Origin: Vesta saturnalis
Taxonomy: Eukaryota > Arthropoda > Insecta > Coleoptera > Lampyridae
Assembly (NCBI GenBank): GCA_036346205.1
Contig: JARFJB010000896.1
Coordinates: 2,314,001 to 2,378,000, forward strand
Reading direction: 5' to 3'
DNA length: 64,000 nucleotides
Shown here: one piece after another, positions 22,482 to 33,389 of the stretch
How the letters are laid out: every line of letters begins with the position of its first letter
How positions within the stretch are numbered: position 1 is the first letter of the stretch
Made by a program: the position numbers and the translations under genes
Notes under the pieces: generated by a model
Told to the model about the DNA's origin: nothing
Database searches by the model: none
Seen by the model: the letters and a program-made list of their open reading frames with translations, nothing else

Positions 22482-22643
22482 ATGGAATTAGCAGGGTTAA
22501 ACCAAAGCCCCTATTGCAAACCCTTTAAAGACGTATGTGACCTCGAGATAGTGCTACAATCCCACCATATAAAAATTGCGTATGCTTTACCCAGAATCAT
22601 TTCTCAAACAGTGTTTAGTCGTAGTGCAATTGTGAGCAAGTGA
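22482..22643 (+). CDS. Small ORF in part C (copy 2), 53 aa, unknown
   Basis: Opens MELAGLNQSPYCKPFKDV, the same start as the relic at 20467, and ends SRSAIVSK at a TGA. It is shorter than copy 1 because about 230 bp are missing, so its C-terminus is probably out of frame with the original. No motif is recognised. It precedes the polymerase relic by about 180 bp. Probably a decayed Polinton ORF, not a working gene. Confidence 0.3.
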   Translation: MELAGLNQSPYCKPFKDVCDLEIVLQSHHIKIAYALPRIISQTVFSRSAIVSK

Positions 22644-22819
22644 AGTCGCTATTTAAGTATACTGCAAGCAGCAATGATATCATTTCCAAAACTGATAAAA
22701 ATTCAGAGGTTCGCCGTTATATATGGATACCACACATAGTTGCGGTTAAAAATATGAATAATAATTTAACGTTGTGCTGTCAAAATTGTGATAGTAGTAG
22801 CAATTAAATGATGAGTGGG

Positions 22820-23970
22820 AAATTTCGAAAAAAAGCTGTTGTTAGTGTGAAAAGAAACGATGATTATTGTTTTTCTTTGTGGGTCGTTGTTTCAGATTTA
22901 TATGCTGCTTCACTGAATCGAACTTCTAGCTATCCTCATTTCAGTAACGTTTTAAATTGTGGTACAAATTAGTTCCCCAACAAAATAACAAAAAAATTGA
23001 TAAATTAAATGATCTCTCAATAAATTAGTATTGCGTAAAGGATAAAAAATGTGTACCCTTTGTATTGAGTAATTAGCAAAGCGACAGAAAACTCATGAAT
23101 CTTCTAATGCTTTCTAACGATGACGAAACATACCATCACTTGCGTTGTTCGAACCATTGTTGATCAGATGTAGCTTCCGAAAAGCATTTCTCATTATCAC
23201 AATTTCATTTTTACAGGGAAAAGATTGCATACATTGGTTTATCGGAGAACTACAAAAGATTTCAAACTGGACATACAGCATTTTCAATACCATCATGCCT
23301 ATGAAGGCGCTATCATATGACCAAAATAATAATTTTGAACGGGCTATTGTATGTCAGATTTGCAATTGGACCTTTCAACCGACACATATTAAGGTCAGGA
23401 ACCATAACCATTTGACGGGGAAGTTTCGGGGTGCGGCTCATGCAGATTGCAACTTAAATTTTAAAGGTACGCATACTGTATCGTGTTCCGTAATTTGAGT
23501 GGTCATAACACCCATTTCTCAATCGAGAGCAACCTATTGGTTCCCGAGAGACGTATCCCTGTTACCGTTAAAGAAGTATATGTCCTTTACAAAGACTGTA
23601 GATAATACCAAAATAAACGTTAGACTTTATATGATCGGTAATATGGATAAGCTAGCCTCTTTTGTAGATGATGACTAAAGGTTTATTAGTAAACCCGAAT
23701 ACATTGATTCATGAGGGAGGTTCAAGAAACCGTTCTACCGCCAAAGGAAGCATTTAATAGTCATTTTATTAACGAAAGTGTTATTATATCATAGCGAACA
23801 CCAATAGCACCTTCAGGATCCCTCATAATAAGCTCAACGTATATACGAGGCAATTCATTTTACTACTTGAGAAATTCGTCCGATTTTGGTTCATTACGTA
23901 CAGCAGATTCAGCTGTGATTAGAAATTATTAACTCCAAAATATATACCTATGAGTATCACTAATTCTGAA
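22820..23970 (+). pseudogene. polB: Polinton/Maverick protein-primed DNA polymerase B relic (copy 2)
   Basis: KKAVVSVKRNDDYCF near 22,833 is the N-terminal block of Polinton polymerases. A 117-codon frame (23145-23498) reads GKDCIHWFIGELQKI, then CQICNWTFQPTHIKVRNHNH, then LTGKFRGAAHADCNLNF, the HNH-like module that marks this family. Further downstream are YMSFTKTVDNTKI, DKLASFVDDD and ETVLPPKEAFNSHFINES in separate frames, ending near 23,970. The palm with the polymerase active site is absent. It shares over 200 bp of upstream DNA with copy 1 at 3.0 kb. It would replicate element DNA from a protein primer if whole; it is dead here. Confidence 0.8.
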
Positions 23971-24979
23971 TGGAAAAAGGATTAAGCTAGGTACATACTA
24001 TAATCAGAATGCAAAGAACTTACCAGGTCTAACAACTAATGGATCAGTCATGATACAAAATCCAAAGCCTAAAATGTGGGACCCGGGCATAGTAGGTAAT
24101 AGTTAATACTGACCAAAGTAGACAAGAAAGTTATTTTATAAGGTTAGACAGGACGTGTAAAGTGTATTAGAAATAGGAAACAGTTACATAAAGCAAATAA
24201 TAATAGATTTAAAGATGTAGTTTACGATCGGTTGTTAGAGGAGGCATTAAACAATCCTGGTTTCTGCCCAAACCCAAATGTTAACACATGTAAACCAAAC
24301 ATTTGCGAGCAAAGTGAGTTAAGTGCAGGACAAGAGTGACTTAGTCAGTACTAAGAACGATAAAGAAACTGATAAGACCATAAATAAAAATGTAACTTTT
24401 TTTGGTAGAATAATTATAGACCTAAGTACTAATTATTGTTAACTTTTAAGCATTATGTTTATTTGCTACTTTTAAGTGATTACTGTTTATTCAAAAAAAT
24501 TGTACACGTGTTGAGGTAAAATTTAATTTACTGAGAAGTTTTAAAACAACTATTATGACCACATATATAACAGATACATTGAAAAACCAACCAGTCAGTT
24601 TTTAAGCAGTATAAATAAAAATGTCCTGATGTCAGCATATCATAACTTGATAAATTTAAACGTTCACATGTCCATTATCAATTCAAAAAATGAACAGCTC
24701 AGTTTCAGCTGATAGATGATAATCAATTTCATGTCGAGGATATAAGGTACCTGAATATGTACATATACTTTTTAAACATGTCTTTTACGTATATAAAGTA
24801 ATAAATAATCAAGAAGTAGTGAGTATTTACAAATATGGATATTTCCCCGAAGCAATGCGAAAACGGCAGTAAATAAAAGACAACAAAACTAAAATAGTTA
24901 ATGCTTAGTGATGATGTTTAATGAATGTGTACCCAAAAGTTGGGTCATTTACAAATAATAGACTTAAAGGAATGGTGTG
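23971..24979. other. AT-rich interval, no gene seen
   Basis: Probably continues the decayed Polinton, but no conserved block is legible. Confidence 0.35.
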
Positions 24980-26396
24980 GAGAATTTTACGTAGAATCCG
25001 GGAGCGCGCTCAATTTTTTTTTCGGGGTGTCGTTATGGAGATAAGACTCAAACTTATGATTTTTTCAATGGAACACCCTGTATTTTATTATCTCATTAAA
25101 TTACTTATTTCTTTTCCTTCGAAATGACATATAATATATAAACATGTAGTTTTCAAAAATGCTCCAAAATTACTAAAACATTGAATTTTAATAGAGTGCC
25201 ATGGATTTCAAAGTTTTACTACAGGGATTATTATTTGTGATTTTTTTATAGTAGGCCATGGATGCTACAAAGTGAATATTGTCCAGCATTTATACCTTGG
25301 TGATGCAGCGAGGCGTGTGAATTTCTGTAATTGGTTTTGAACCAAAACTCGAAGGGACAATAATTTTGCGAGTAAAGTTATATGTTCAGACGATGCCTAT
25401 ATAAGCAGTGCCGTTTTATTTAACAAGCAAAATACAAGGCACTGGTATTATGAAAACCAACACCTAATTTTTGAGCAACAACAACAGGGTCGATTTGGTT
25501 TTAATGTAGCCTGTTTCTTATTGGGGACATCAATAAAATACCGTATTTTTGAAGGGGCTCTCAACGCGAATAGGTACTTGGCAATTTTAGAAGAAGTAAT
25601 ACCAGAATTCCTGGAGAATATTCAACTCGCCTCTCTTAATGCCATTTACTTCCAACAAGACGGTGCCCCTGCCCACAATTCGAGGTTGATTGTGCCGTTT
25701 TTAGAAGAAACTTTCCAGGACCATTGGATTGGAACAAATGGACCCATTAGGTGGCCTGCAAGGTCACCTGATTTGTCAGTGGTGGACTATTTTTTGTGGG
25801 GTTTTTTGAAAAATAAAATAAACGGTAAGAGGTACAATAATATTGAAGAACTTCACGCAACAACAGAGGCAGTTTTCCAGAATTTACAAAATCGGCCTTT
25901 CATAATTTTAAATGCATTAAGACGTATTAAGAAATTGTGCCAATTCTGTGTTAGGGAAAATAGACATCAATTTGAACAATTCAATGAATAAGTTACCTAA
26001 TAATTTCGAAATGAAATAGTATGAGTAAATATTTAATTAATTGCTTATTCTACATCATGAACTTTTTATTACTATTAGTTACCTACGTTTTGTGTTTTGT
26101 TAGTGAATTAGTGTTAGTATTGTTCTTGTTCCTTTCATGGAAAAATCACAATTTGAACTTTTTTTGTATGAAAAATCCAAAGCCTAATATTAAAAATCAA
26201 TGTTTTAGTTAATTTGGAGCATTTTTGAAGAATTTATGTTTATATATTATATATCATTTTAAAGAAAAAAAATAAAGAATTTAATGAGATGATAAAATAA
26301 AGGGTGTTCCATTGAAAAAATCATAAGTTTGAGTCGTATCTCCATAACCATGCCCCGAAAAACAAAGTGCGCCACTGAATTCTACATAAAATTCTC
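24980..26396 (+). mobile_element. Tc1/mariner-superfamily element with ~210-bp TIRs
   Basis: The left arm 24980-25190 (GAGAATTTTACGTAGAATCC inward) pairs with the right arm 26191-26396 for about 210 bp. The pairing includes CTCCATAACG-type sequence and AATGGAACACCCT, with few differences. A decayed DDE transposase lies between. No clear TA duplication is visible at these borders, so the true ends may be a few bases off. Length is about 1.42 kb. Confidence 0.8.
25256..25990 (+). pseudogene. IS630/Tc1-type DDE transposase, N-terminus missing
   Basis: One frame, interrupted by a single TGA near 25,346, gives LGDAARRVNFCNWF, VICSDDAYISSAVLFNKQNT (first Asp), QGRFGFNVACFLLGT, YFQQDGAPAHNSR (second Asp) and RWPARSPDLSVVDYFLWG (third acidic block). 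It ends RENRHQFEQFNE. The DNA-binding helix-turn-helix domains expected before this are absent between the left arm and 25,256, so the copy is internally deleted. Catalytic residues appear kept. It lies centrally between the long TIRs. Confidence 0.85.
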
Positions 26397-26853
26397 TATG
26401 GGATAAGTTTTCAATTTGACATTATCGCTGAGAAACTTCGTAGATATGGAGGGGGTCCAAAAGTGTGAATTTTCAAAACTGTAACTTATGAACGAAAGAA
26501 GTGAGGAAAAATCCGTTCAGCACAACTTGAGTTTCACAAAAAAGTGGCACAGGACCGCGAAACCCGCAAGGTTATATCTTGAACAACAACCGAGATACTT
26601 GGCTGTCTCAACCAAAATGGGATGCACTGTACACTTCCACTTGAATGACCAAGCGTTACATTACGCTGTAGACGCATTTTATCACACACATATAACTTAA
26701 GTTAAATGTAATTTTTCTCCCAAGGACAAATCAAATTTTACTGTATTTATAGTTGTACAAAATGTAAATGTAAATGTTAGCATTAAAAGTTGTATTTAGG
26801 TAAAAATTTTGAGTTTGGTAATTGTAAATAGTCATCTGTGGGAGAATGTAATG
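26397..26853. other. Interval without recognised gene
   Basis: A 70-codon plus frame (26488-26700) has no motif I know. If the LTR next to it is real, this would be the leader of that element on the minus strand. Confidence 0.3.
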
Positions 26854-26872
26854 GGCACCTCGTTGGGCGCCG
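26854..26872 (-). promoter_or_regulatory. tRNA-Lys-like primer binding site
   Basis: On the minus strand the sequence reads CGGCGCCCAACGAGGTGCC, close to the 3' end complement of tRNA-Lys used by many LTR elements. It lies 3 bases inside the ACA end of the candidate LTR. Confidence 0.45.
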
Positions 26873-26875
26873 TTT

Positions 26876-28043
26876 TGTAATGGTTCTCTTTGTTCGTTTC
26901 TTCTGTTGGGGGATATTTTGTGATGGTTCGAACGTTGAGGATTGTTTGTGACGGGCGTATTACCTTCGATTATTACCTTGTTTACATACACCCAGCTACA
27001 AAGAATAATATTTGGGTCCTATTTCAATCTTTTACAATTTCCAAAATCATTGAGTAAAAACTTTATATTGTTTTTATGCAAATGTGAAACGATTCAACAT
27101 CAACTAAGTGATTTTAATTTATAAAGATAACGTTCATTAACTAAATTTTACTTTTATTGTTATCACGTTTCTGTTCGTGTAATGAACAACAAATTCCTTT
27201 TTCCTTTTATCGGCTGGAGCGAGCTTAGCAATGGGTTAGATGGTTATCGTTATCATTCATCATAATTGTTCTCAATCGGATATTAATTATCTGTACTTTG
27301 CAATTAATTGAACTTGCTTTCTTCAGTATTTACACATGCAGTGTTTGTATACGCTTTTAAGATTTGTAACAGTCAATAACACAATGAATCAAAAGTGATC
27401 ATATTTAATTAAGCCAAATTATATATGCAGACTGTTTTGTGTACAGAATTATACAAAAATGATTCTAATTCTATGTTAGTATTTTTCTTAATATTAACAT
27501 TCAAAAGCAATCCTTTACAAATGATCAACGAAATATATTTTCGTTCAGCATTTGTATATAAACATACATTTAAAAATAAATAAAACACCAATTTTCGTAT
27601 TTATACTATCGAAAGGTTCTTACTTGTTATCACTTCCTTGATAAACTGATGATGTAATGCTTGCGTTCCTTTGACCGGTGAAGAGGCCTCAACTAGGTTG
27701 CATGATTGATCCTCCGATGATGTCACCTTCCCGCCAACTTGGAATCGCTTCCTTTGTTCTCCTTATATCTTTGCTGTAGAGGACGCTCCTTCTTTCCACA
27801 ATTTAATATTTTTTTTTCTAATTAACTGCTTGATATATTTACACTGTCCGGTTTCTACTTAATTGTTCGGTTGAACTACAAACAGCTTGCGCAACAAAAT
27901 GCAAGCTATTAAAAAACGGCGAATTCTACTTTTTTATACATCAATAAATTAAAGTTATTGTCCTTTATACTTTGATTTACCAATTTGGATCGATTACTGT
28001 CTATTATATTTATTGTTCACTATTTAAACACAATTGATTACGG

Positions 28044-28100
<57 letters not shown>

Positions 28101-28316
28101 CGTTATCCTCACTTATTACGTCACTTTTAATACGTATTTTAAATTATGGTGCAATCCTTTTATTTCCGTCAACTTGATAACAATTGCACTTTTTATTATT
28201 TTAGCTTTTCTTCGCAATTAATAAGCTTTTTATCAATTATGTTCAAATACAAATAACCAATAACCATTAATGTCATATAACAGCGCGAAATTCGAATGTG
28301 TGGTGCCTCCCTTACA
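26876..28316 (-). mobile_element. Candidate LTR next to a primer binding site
   Basis: On the minus strand the interval starts TGTAAGGGAGGCACCACAC and ends GAACCATTACA, a TG...CA pair, with a tRNA-Lys-like primer site 3 bases further in. At 1.44 kb it is long for an LTR, and it holds a (TA)n run (28,051-28,098) that adds length. The partner LTR and coding region are missing, so target duplication cannot be tested. The 5' boundary was chosen on the end bases alone. Confidence 0.4.
28051..28098. repeat. (TA)n microsatellite
   Basis: Uninterrupted TA run inside the candidate LTR. Confidence 0.95.
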
Positions 28317-29353
28317 AGAAATAAGAAAACAACATCTATTAGATTTTGCTAAAAATACAGGTTTCTGTAATTTGTAACAGGATAATACAGATATCTGATA
28401 TTCTACTTAATTCTTGGCCACAAACGGGCACATTTGAAATTGTTATGTGATATCTATCACCTTTGGGCGATAAGTCCTCTTTTGCAACGATCATCTAGAG
28501 CAGAGCTGTAAAATTCGTTAAGTGGGTGAATTATGGCAAATAACTGCTTATTTAAGAGTTACCTTAGTTAAGGGATGGTGCCATAATCACCCGGCAGGCT
28601 TGAATATGGGTTATTTGTAATTTGTGTGATATTCAGTCATTCATGTAATGGGGATCAAAAACTTAACAATTATCGAGAAGTAACTGAAAACCCTTCGACG
28701 AAGAGTTTTTGTACAGTTTAATTTCACTTTTGGGCGGAAATTTTTTAGTTGGTGTAATTTTACTTTCGGGTGGAATTTTCACATATGGTTTAGTTTTTGT
28801 GTTGTACATTTTACGTTTAATTGGTCTACTAGAAATTTTATGACTTTCGTATGAAGACGTTTAAATTTTTTTTACGTGTTGAAGTTTATTGTTTCATTGT
28901 ACATAGTATTTCAGAAGTAACGTAATCTGCACTATTCATATGTTGTAATTTGGATTTGGAAATTGTGCAGAGTATCAGTGCAGTAATGAGAATGTGTTAT
29001 AGTCCGAAGAATTGTAACCATTGGAGTGTAAATTTGGGTGGGCGATCTTCAACTGGAAATAAAGGTTACTGTTTGTAATCGTTTGGATTATGTTCTTGCG
29101 GTGAATGTCGGAATTGAGTAACGACAAGTAAAGTTAGATTTTTCAATTACGAATCATTGGCTAAATTGATACACACGTAACGTTTACTTTGTAGTTGTGG
29201 TTTTAGTATTAATGATCATTCGCATATCACTTTGGTAATCTTCTACATTGTTAAGATTGTAGGTTATATAACAACCAAGCATTTCTTTCGTTTGATAAAT
29301 TCGAACAAGAAGTACCAAAATTAAAATTAAAATTCATTCTTTGTAAAATAAAA
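28317..29353. other. Interval without recognised gene
   Basis: It holds a two-copy imperfect repeat near 28,720-28,785 (TTTCACTTTTGGGCGGAAATT, then a variant). No open frame of interest. It separates the candidate LTR from the Polinton block. Confidence 0.35.
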
Positions 29354-29425
29354 TAGGAGTTTTAATTTCTCAGCAAATTCTGATAATTAAATATTGCTTA
29401 AGACGTGATGTGGTAACTTCATTGG
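29354..29425 (-). pseudogene. Polinton cysteine protease (adenain-like), N-terminal stub
   Basis: Reading leftward from about 29,425, the minus strand gives KLPHHVLSNI, a stop, then LSEFAEKLK. I recall this as the opening of the adenovirus-type maturation protease encoded next to the phospholipase-like gene in arthropod Polintons. The sequence then leaves the family; the His/Cys active site is missing. It directly follows the phospholipase-like gene. Short match, so only moderately sure. Confidence 0.45.
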
Positions 29426-30002
29426 GAGTTTTCAGAATACTGTTGTAAATATAAGCCTAAATCTGGCTTATACGGTTTTATGTATAAGCCTTTTCCATTG
29501 CTTGATTGTGACGTTTGGTTTCTTTTAACGTTTTTGAAGCAGTTTTTGCATTAGTAACCGCTTTTGCAACTGCAGCTGCACCTCTACCCAAAGAACCTAA
29601 AGCTCCTAACTCTGCAAGTTGGGGAATGAAAAGTATGAATCCCCCACGTTTTGGTGCTAGTAATATTCTGTACTTGGATTTCAAGATTTTTTGTGTTTTA
29701 GCTTACCACCAACACGACGTCGTGCTAGAAGGACTGCTTTGTTAAACGAAGTTGGTCTATTTCTGGGAGAAAGCTGTCTTCGTCGTGATTTGCTTCCTAT
29801 TCCCATTATCCTTCTCCCTTTCATTACATCGGATATGGTTAATGCAGCTGCTCTTTCTCCAAAAGTAACGGTTGAGGAACAAAGTCTGTTCCAAGCTATT
29901 ACTTCTTTCTTATCTGCTACGTGGTGCTGTCTTAGATCGTTTAACTGGAAGTTTGCTATATCGTGTTCTTCACTCGATGGGTCCAATTCGTTAATACCTC
30001 TT
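29426..30002 (-). pseudogene. Phospholipase A2-like capsid-associated protein, C-terminal part
   Basis: After the LINE junction the minus frame reads GINELDPSSEEHDIANF, with the His-Asp pair of the phospholipase A2 active site (HDxxY; the Tyr is Asn here). Next come WNRLCSSTVTFGERAAA, a basic stretch (GSKSRRRQLSPRNRP) that may be a nuclear signal, and a Gly/Ala-rich helix (LGSLGRGAAAVAKAVTNA). It ends KRHNQAMEK, and past a frameshift GLYIKPYKPDLGLYL. Similar proteins, related to parvovirus VP1-unique phospholipase domains, are known from arthropod Polintons, where they are thought to help capsids cross membranes. Its N-terminus is 2.4 kb away at 32.46-32.61 kb. Confidence 0.75.
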
Positions 30003-32454
30003 TTTTACTTATAGTATTTCGGAACAGGCCAAGATTTGCTTAACGTGCTGAAACACTCAGGAACACTGGGAGAAACACTCAGGAACACTGGGAGGGTTTA
30101 GGGATATAGTTAGGCTGTCGAGAAGTGCATTAAGCAATTTGGTCACCGTGTGAAAAAATGTAGATTTCGCCCTTTTAGTGTAACAAGATGTAATTTTGAG
30201 TACGTAATTGAAATCGAGTGTTCCTAGCGAAGATGGCTTGCTATGCTCCAGGCAATGTAGGTTAGAAGTCAGAGACGGGTCATTTATAAACCTTATGGCT
30301 CTTTTTATATTGGGGTGCACTAAACCAGAGTTGGGAATGGTATTCCCGATGAGGTCGAATTCCAGTCTTATACAGTAAAAGGAGTTGTTGCGATGTGAAG
30401 TACTGTTTAGATCTGTATAAGGAGCCCAGTTTAAGTGCAGCTGTTTTGATGGTTGACAAAAGGTGGTCAACCCATGAAATGTTCGATGATACGGACATCC
30501 CTAACATAGAAGTAGGGTATGAAAACTTGAGATTTAAGCCATTCATATTTACAGCAGGGAATGATCGGTGTTTCATGGCGGACACAAGGCAACACTAGGC
30601 TTTGTCGGCGTTGAACATGAGTAGATTATTCCTTTCCCATTCAATAACACGTTCTAAGTCACTGTTGATTGAGGCTGTCATTTTTACTTTCAACGTCCTG
30701 ACTAGACTTGGTGTGGGAAACCTGAGATGAACTACAATGTAGAGTGCTGTCGTCTGCAAAGCAATGGATTGGGTTAATTGTTGAGGAAATGAAGTCAGTT
30801 ATGTATAGCAGGAAAAGTGTGGGAGCTATCGCTGAGCCTTGGGGCACGCCCGCCTTAACAATAGTTTCTTTCGAAAAAAAAGCCATCGACGACAACGCGT
30901 ATACGTCTTTTGTCCAGACCGCTCTAATGTGTTATTCCAAAGTTGGGTGACATATAAAAGAAGATCACCCGTTGAACGACTCTATCTGAACCCATACTGG
31001 TGGTCATTTAGGAGTTTATTTGACTCGAGGAACGAAAGTAGTTGGTGGTTGATTGTTTTTTCCATGATTTTCGACTGAATGGAAGACGCGAGAAGTCATG
31101 GGAGGAAAAGAAGACGTACTACAGTTTTACTGATGGCTTTAGCTAAGGACCAAAATTTACGATTACCCAAAGGACATGAGACTAATTCTTTGCATTTATG
31201 TCCATCAAATACCTTTTTCGCCTTGGTAGTGATGCTTTTGCAACTATTCCTTGTGACAATATAGTCGGCGTAATTTTCGACAGATTTATTTGATTTCCAT
31301 TTGGTATAGTTTATGGTTTGCGATAATGGATGCAAGCCCCATTAAAGCCATTAAACCAGGCATGATTATGTTTTTTGGGAATGTATAACTACATATCCAC
31401 CAAGATAACTTCAGTTATTGAAAGAGCAATGCTTGAAGAGGAGGACCGTTTAAAGCTGTACTCACGCCAGGGAAAGTTTGCAAAAAAAATCCCGCATTTC
31501 GCTCCATTTAGCTGATTTAAAACACCACATAGTTGTATATCCCTTCTTCAAGTAACAGTGGAATTGGGTACAAAGGAAGTTATTTCGATTAGGCAGTGGT
31601 ATGATTGATCAACTGGGGAAAGGACTCTTGCTTTATAGACGATTGGGTTAGTTGTAAGGAATATGTCCAGGAGATGTGGAGTATGGTTAGGATTGTAAGG
31701 GATTCTGGTTGGTTGGGAAATCATTTGTGTGAGATCGCAGGATACAGCAAATGCTTCTGCATTATGACCTGCTGGATTAGTGGTAGATGACAGTTGAAGC
31801 CAATTGCAGTTGTGGACATTAAAATCGCCCAGAACTGAGATATCGCAAGATGAAAACTGTGATAAGGTAGTCTATTTTCAGACTAAGGTGTTTAAAAACA
31901 AGTTGGATGTTATTATCATTGGAAGCCTTATACACACAACCGTAGAATTTCACAAATTGGGACCCAGAATGTTTGAAACAAATCACGTCAAATTTGTTAT
32001 TTTCTAATGTGGACATCATCTCCTTGGTATACGCACATACTCCGCCTTTAGGGTGAAAATTAGAGTGCAGGTTGCATTGATACTTTCAATGACCGAGACA
32101 GCTTGAGTCCTGACCTCCCGGGGACAGAATTTTATTACTGGCAGAACTTGCACTTCTTATTCTTGAATTTGGCGTTGATAAATTTTGCCCTCCCCCGCGA
32201 ATCTTTGGGACGAATCAACGAATCTATGTGAGAGTGTGGGCGCCCTACTCGCCTGGGGTATAGCGTCTGGCTTAGAACCTGTCATTTTAAGGGTTTAGCC
32301 ATTAAAACGCCACGCTTGGCTAGTGCATGGCGGTACATAAGGAATAAAGAAGATGGTGACCGGGAGCCCTTACCGAGCTCAGAAAATTGGAGCACCAATA
32401 TTAAGGAGCCCATGGTAAAGGTGGTGGTATTACACCGGGTCTTCCACCTATAAA
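30003..32454 (-). mobile_element. LINE family 1, copy 2, inside the phospholipase gene
   Basis: A minus-strand copy of the element at 9.57 kb: it starts with ATAGGTGG (32444-32451 reversed), includes MGSLILVLQFSELGKG like copy 1, and ends in a short A-run at 30,003-30,008. RT pieces are at 30,659-30,895 (KAGVPQGSAIAPTLFLLYIT, HCFADDSTLH with FADD intact) and 30,280-30,585. The flanking bases AGAG on both sides may be a short target duplication. Internal deletions make it shorter than copy 1 (2.45 kb against 3.6 kb). Confidence 0.85.
30057..31335 (-). pseudogene. LINE family 1 reverse transcriptase relic (copy 2)
   Basis: Minus-strand pieces in order from 31,335 down: the linker (KFWSLAKAISKT), the palm with GVPQGSAIAPTLF and FADDSTLH, the thumb (SYPTSMLGMSVSSNISWVDH) and the C-terminal region (YRSKQYFTSQQLLLLYKT, FFHTVTKLLNALLD). 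Unlike copy 1, both the Gly of GVPQGS and the FADD aspartates are kept, so the copy 1 changes arose after these copies separated. Stops and deletions abolish function. Confidence 0.8.
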
Positions 32455-32608
32455 CTCTGTCACCGCGACTTAATCGTTCTCGTAAAAGGATACCCGGTCC
32501 ACAGAATCTGTACCCAGGCATATGTAACTCCACGGGTAATTTATTTATTAAGGTGTTAATTAATTCAAAATCTTCTTTCTTTCTGTTACTCCGAGAACGA
32601 TACTTCAT
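32455..32608 (-). pseudogene. Phospholipase A2-like protein, N-terminal part (split by LINE)
   Basis: From an ATG at 32606-32608 the minus frame reads a basic start, then LPVELHMPGYRFCGPGILL and RERLSRGDR. CGPG is the calcium-binding loop of the phospholipase A2 fold. The frame then enters LINE sequence. The C-terminal half resumes at 30,002 in phase (RGDR then GIN), so the LINE split one gene. The first gene on the plus side (ATPase) starts 77 bp away in the opposite direction, suggesting a shared divergent promoter. Confidence 0.75.
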
Positions 32609-32684
32609 AACTCACTGACTGATAGTTTACTACTAAACTATTTAATGCGTATATCACGTATACAGTGCATGGCTCAGCATTATA

Positions 32685-33376
32685 ATGGGTGACATCCGTT
32701 TCATACCGCAAGATACAAAATTACCTATAAAAAATTATGACATCACTTGCAGCAATAAACTATATCCTAAACATAGTGGTCTACTAGAAGGGGGTTGTAA
32801 ACGAGGTATAATCGTCGGTCCATCTGGATGCGGAAAAACAAATCTTATGAGTACGTTGTTAGAACATCCAAATGGTTTACGTTTTAAAAATGTCTATGTA
32901 TAGTGCAAATCTTTATATCAACCCAAATACCAATACCTACGAAATTTACTGACACTCATAAAAGAGATCAGGCATTTCAAATACTGTGATAATAGAGGTA
33001 TTATACCCCCTAGTGATTCCCGTAAAAATTCAATAAGGATTTTTGATGATGTAGCATGCCATAAGCAACATTGAATTAGAGATCATTTTTGTTTTGGAAG
33101 ACACCAAAATAATTATTATTTCTATCTATGCCAAACACATTCATCTATTACAAAACAACTTGTATGCCTTAATGCGAATTTACTTGTTCTTTTTCAACAA
33201 GATCACACCAATCTTAAGCATGTGTATGATGATTACGTCAATGTCATTTGATAGATTTAAAGACTTGCGTTTCTATTGCTGACGTGACAAATTCGGATTT
33301 CTTGTGATTCATAAAGAAAGTCACGTTAATGCGGGTCGTTTCCGTAAGGTATTTGACTGTTACATTGCATTGTAAA
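32685..33376 (+). pseudogene. Polinton packaging ATPase (FtsK/HerA-like)
   Basis: The first 73 codons (32685-32903, start MGDIRFIPQDTKLP) carry the Walker A box GPSGCGKTN and LLEHPNGLRFKNVYV. In-frame or near-frame continuation past a TAG gives SLYQPKYQYLRNLL, Walker B IRIFDDVA near 33,030, FCFGRHQNN, FYLCQTHSSITK and TNLKHVYDD. A last block (FGFLVIHKESHVNAGRF) ends near 33,376. This is the genome-packaging ATPase of Polintons and related viruses. Nucleotide-binding motifs are kept, but several stops and frameshifts break it. Confidence 0.85.
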
Positions 33377-33389
33377 CACTACAACAGTA

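Larger units (their letters stand above)
20994..22815 (+). repeat. Tandem unit 2 (uninterrupted A, B, C)
   Basis: Begins TTAATAACGGGGCAAGG like unit 1 at 14735. It has part A to about 21,560, part B with short internal repeats to 22,450 and part C to 22,815. It then continues into the polymerase B relic, suggesting that the unit is upstream DNA of a Polinton. Confidence 0.8.

Noticed and set aside
26488..26700. A 70-codon plus-strand frame as a gene
   Set aside because: No motif, no neighbours in support, and length expected by chance in this composition.
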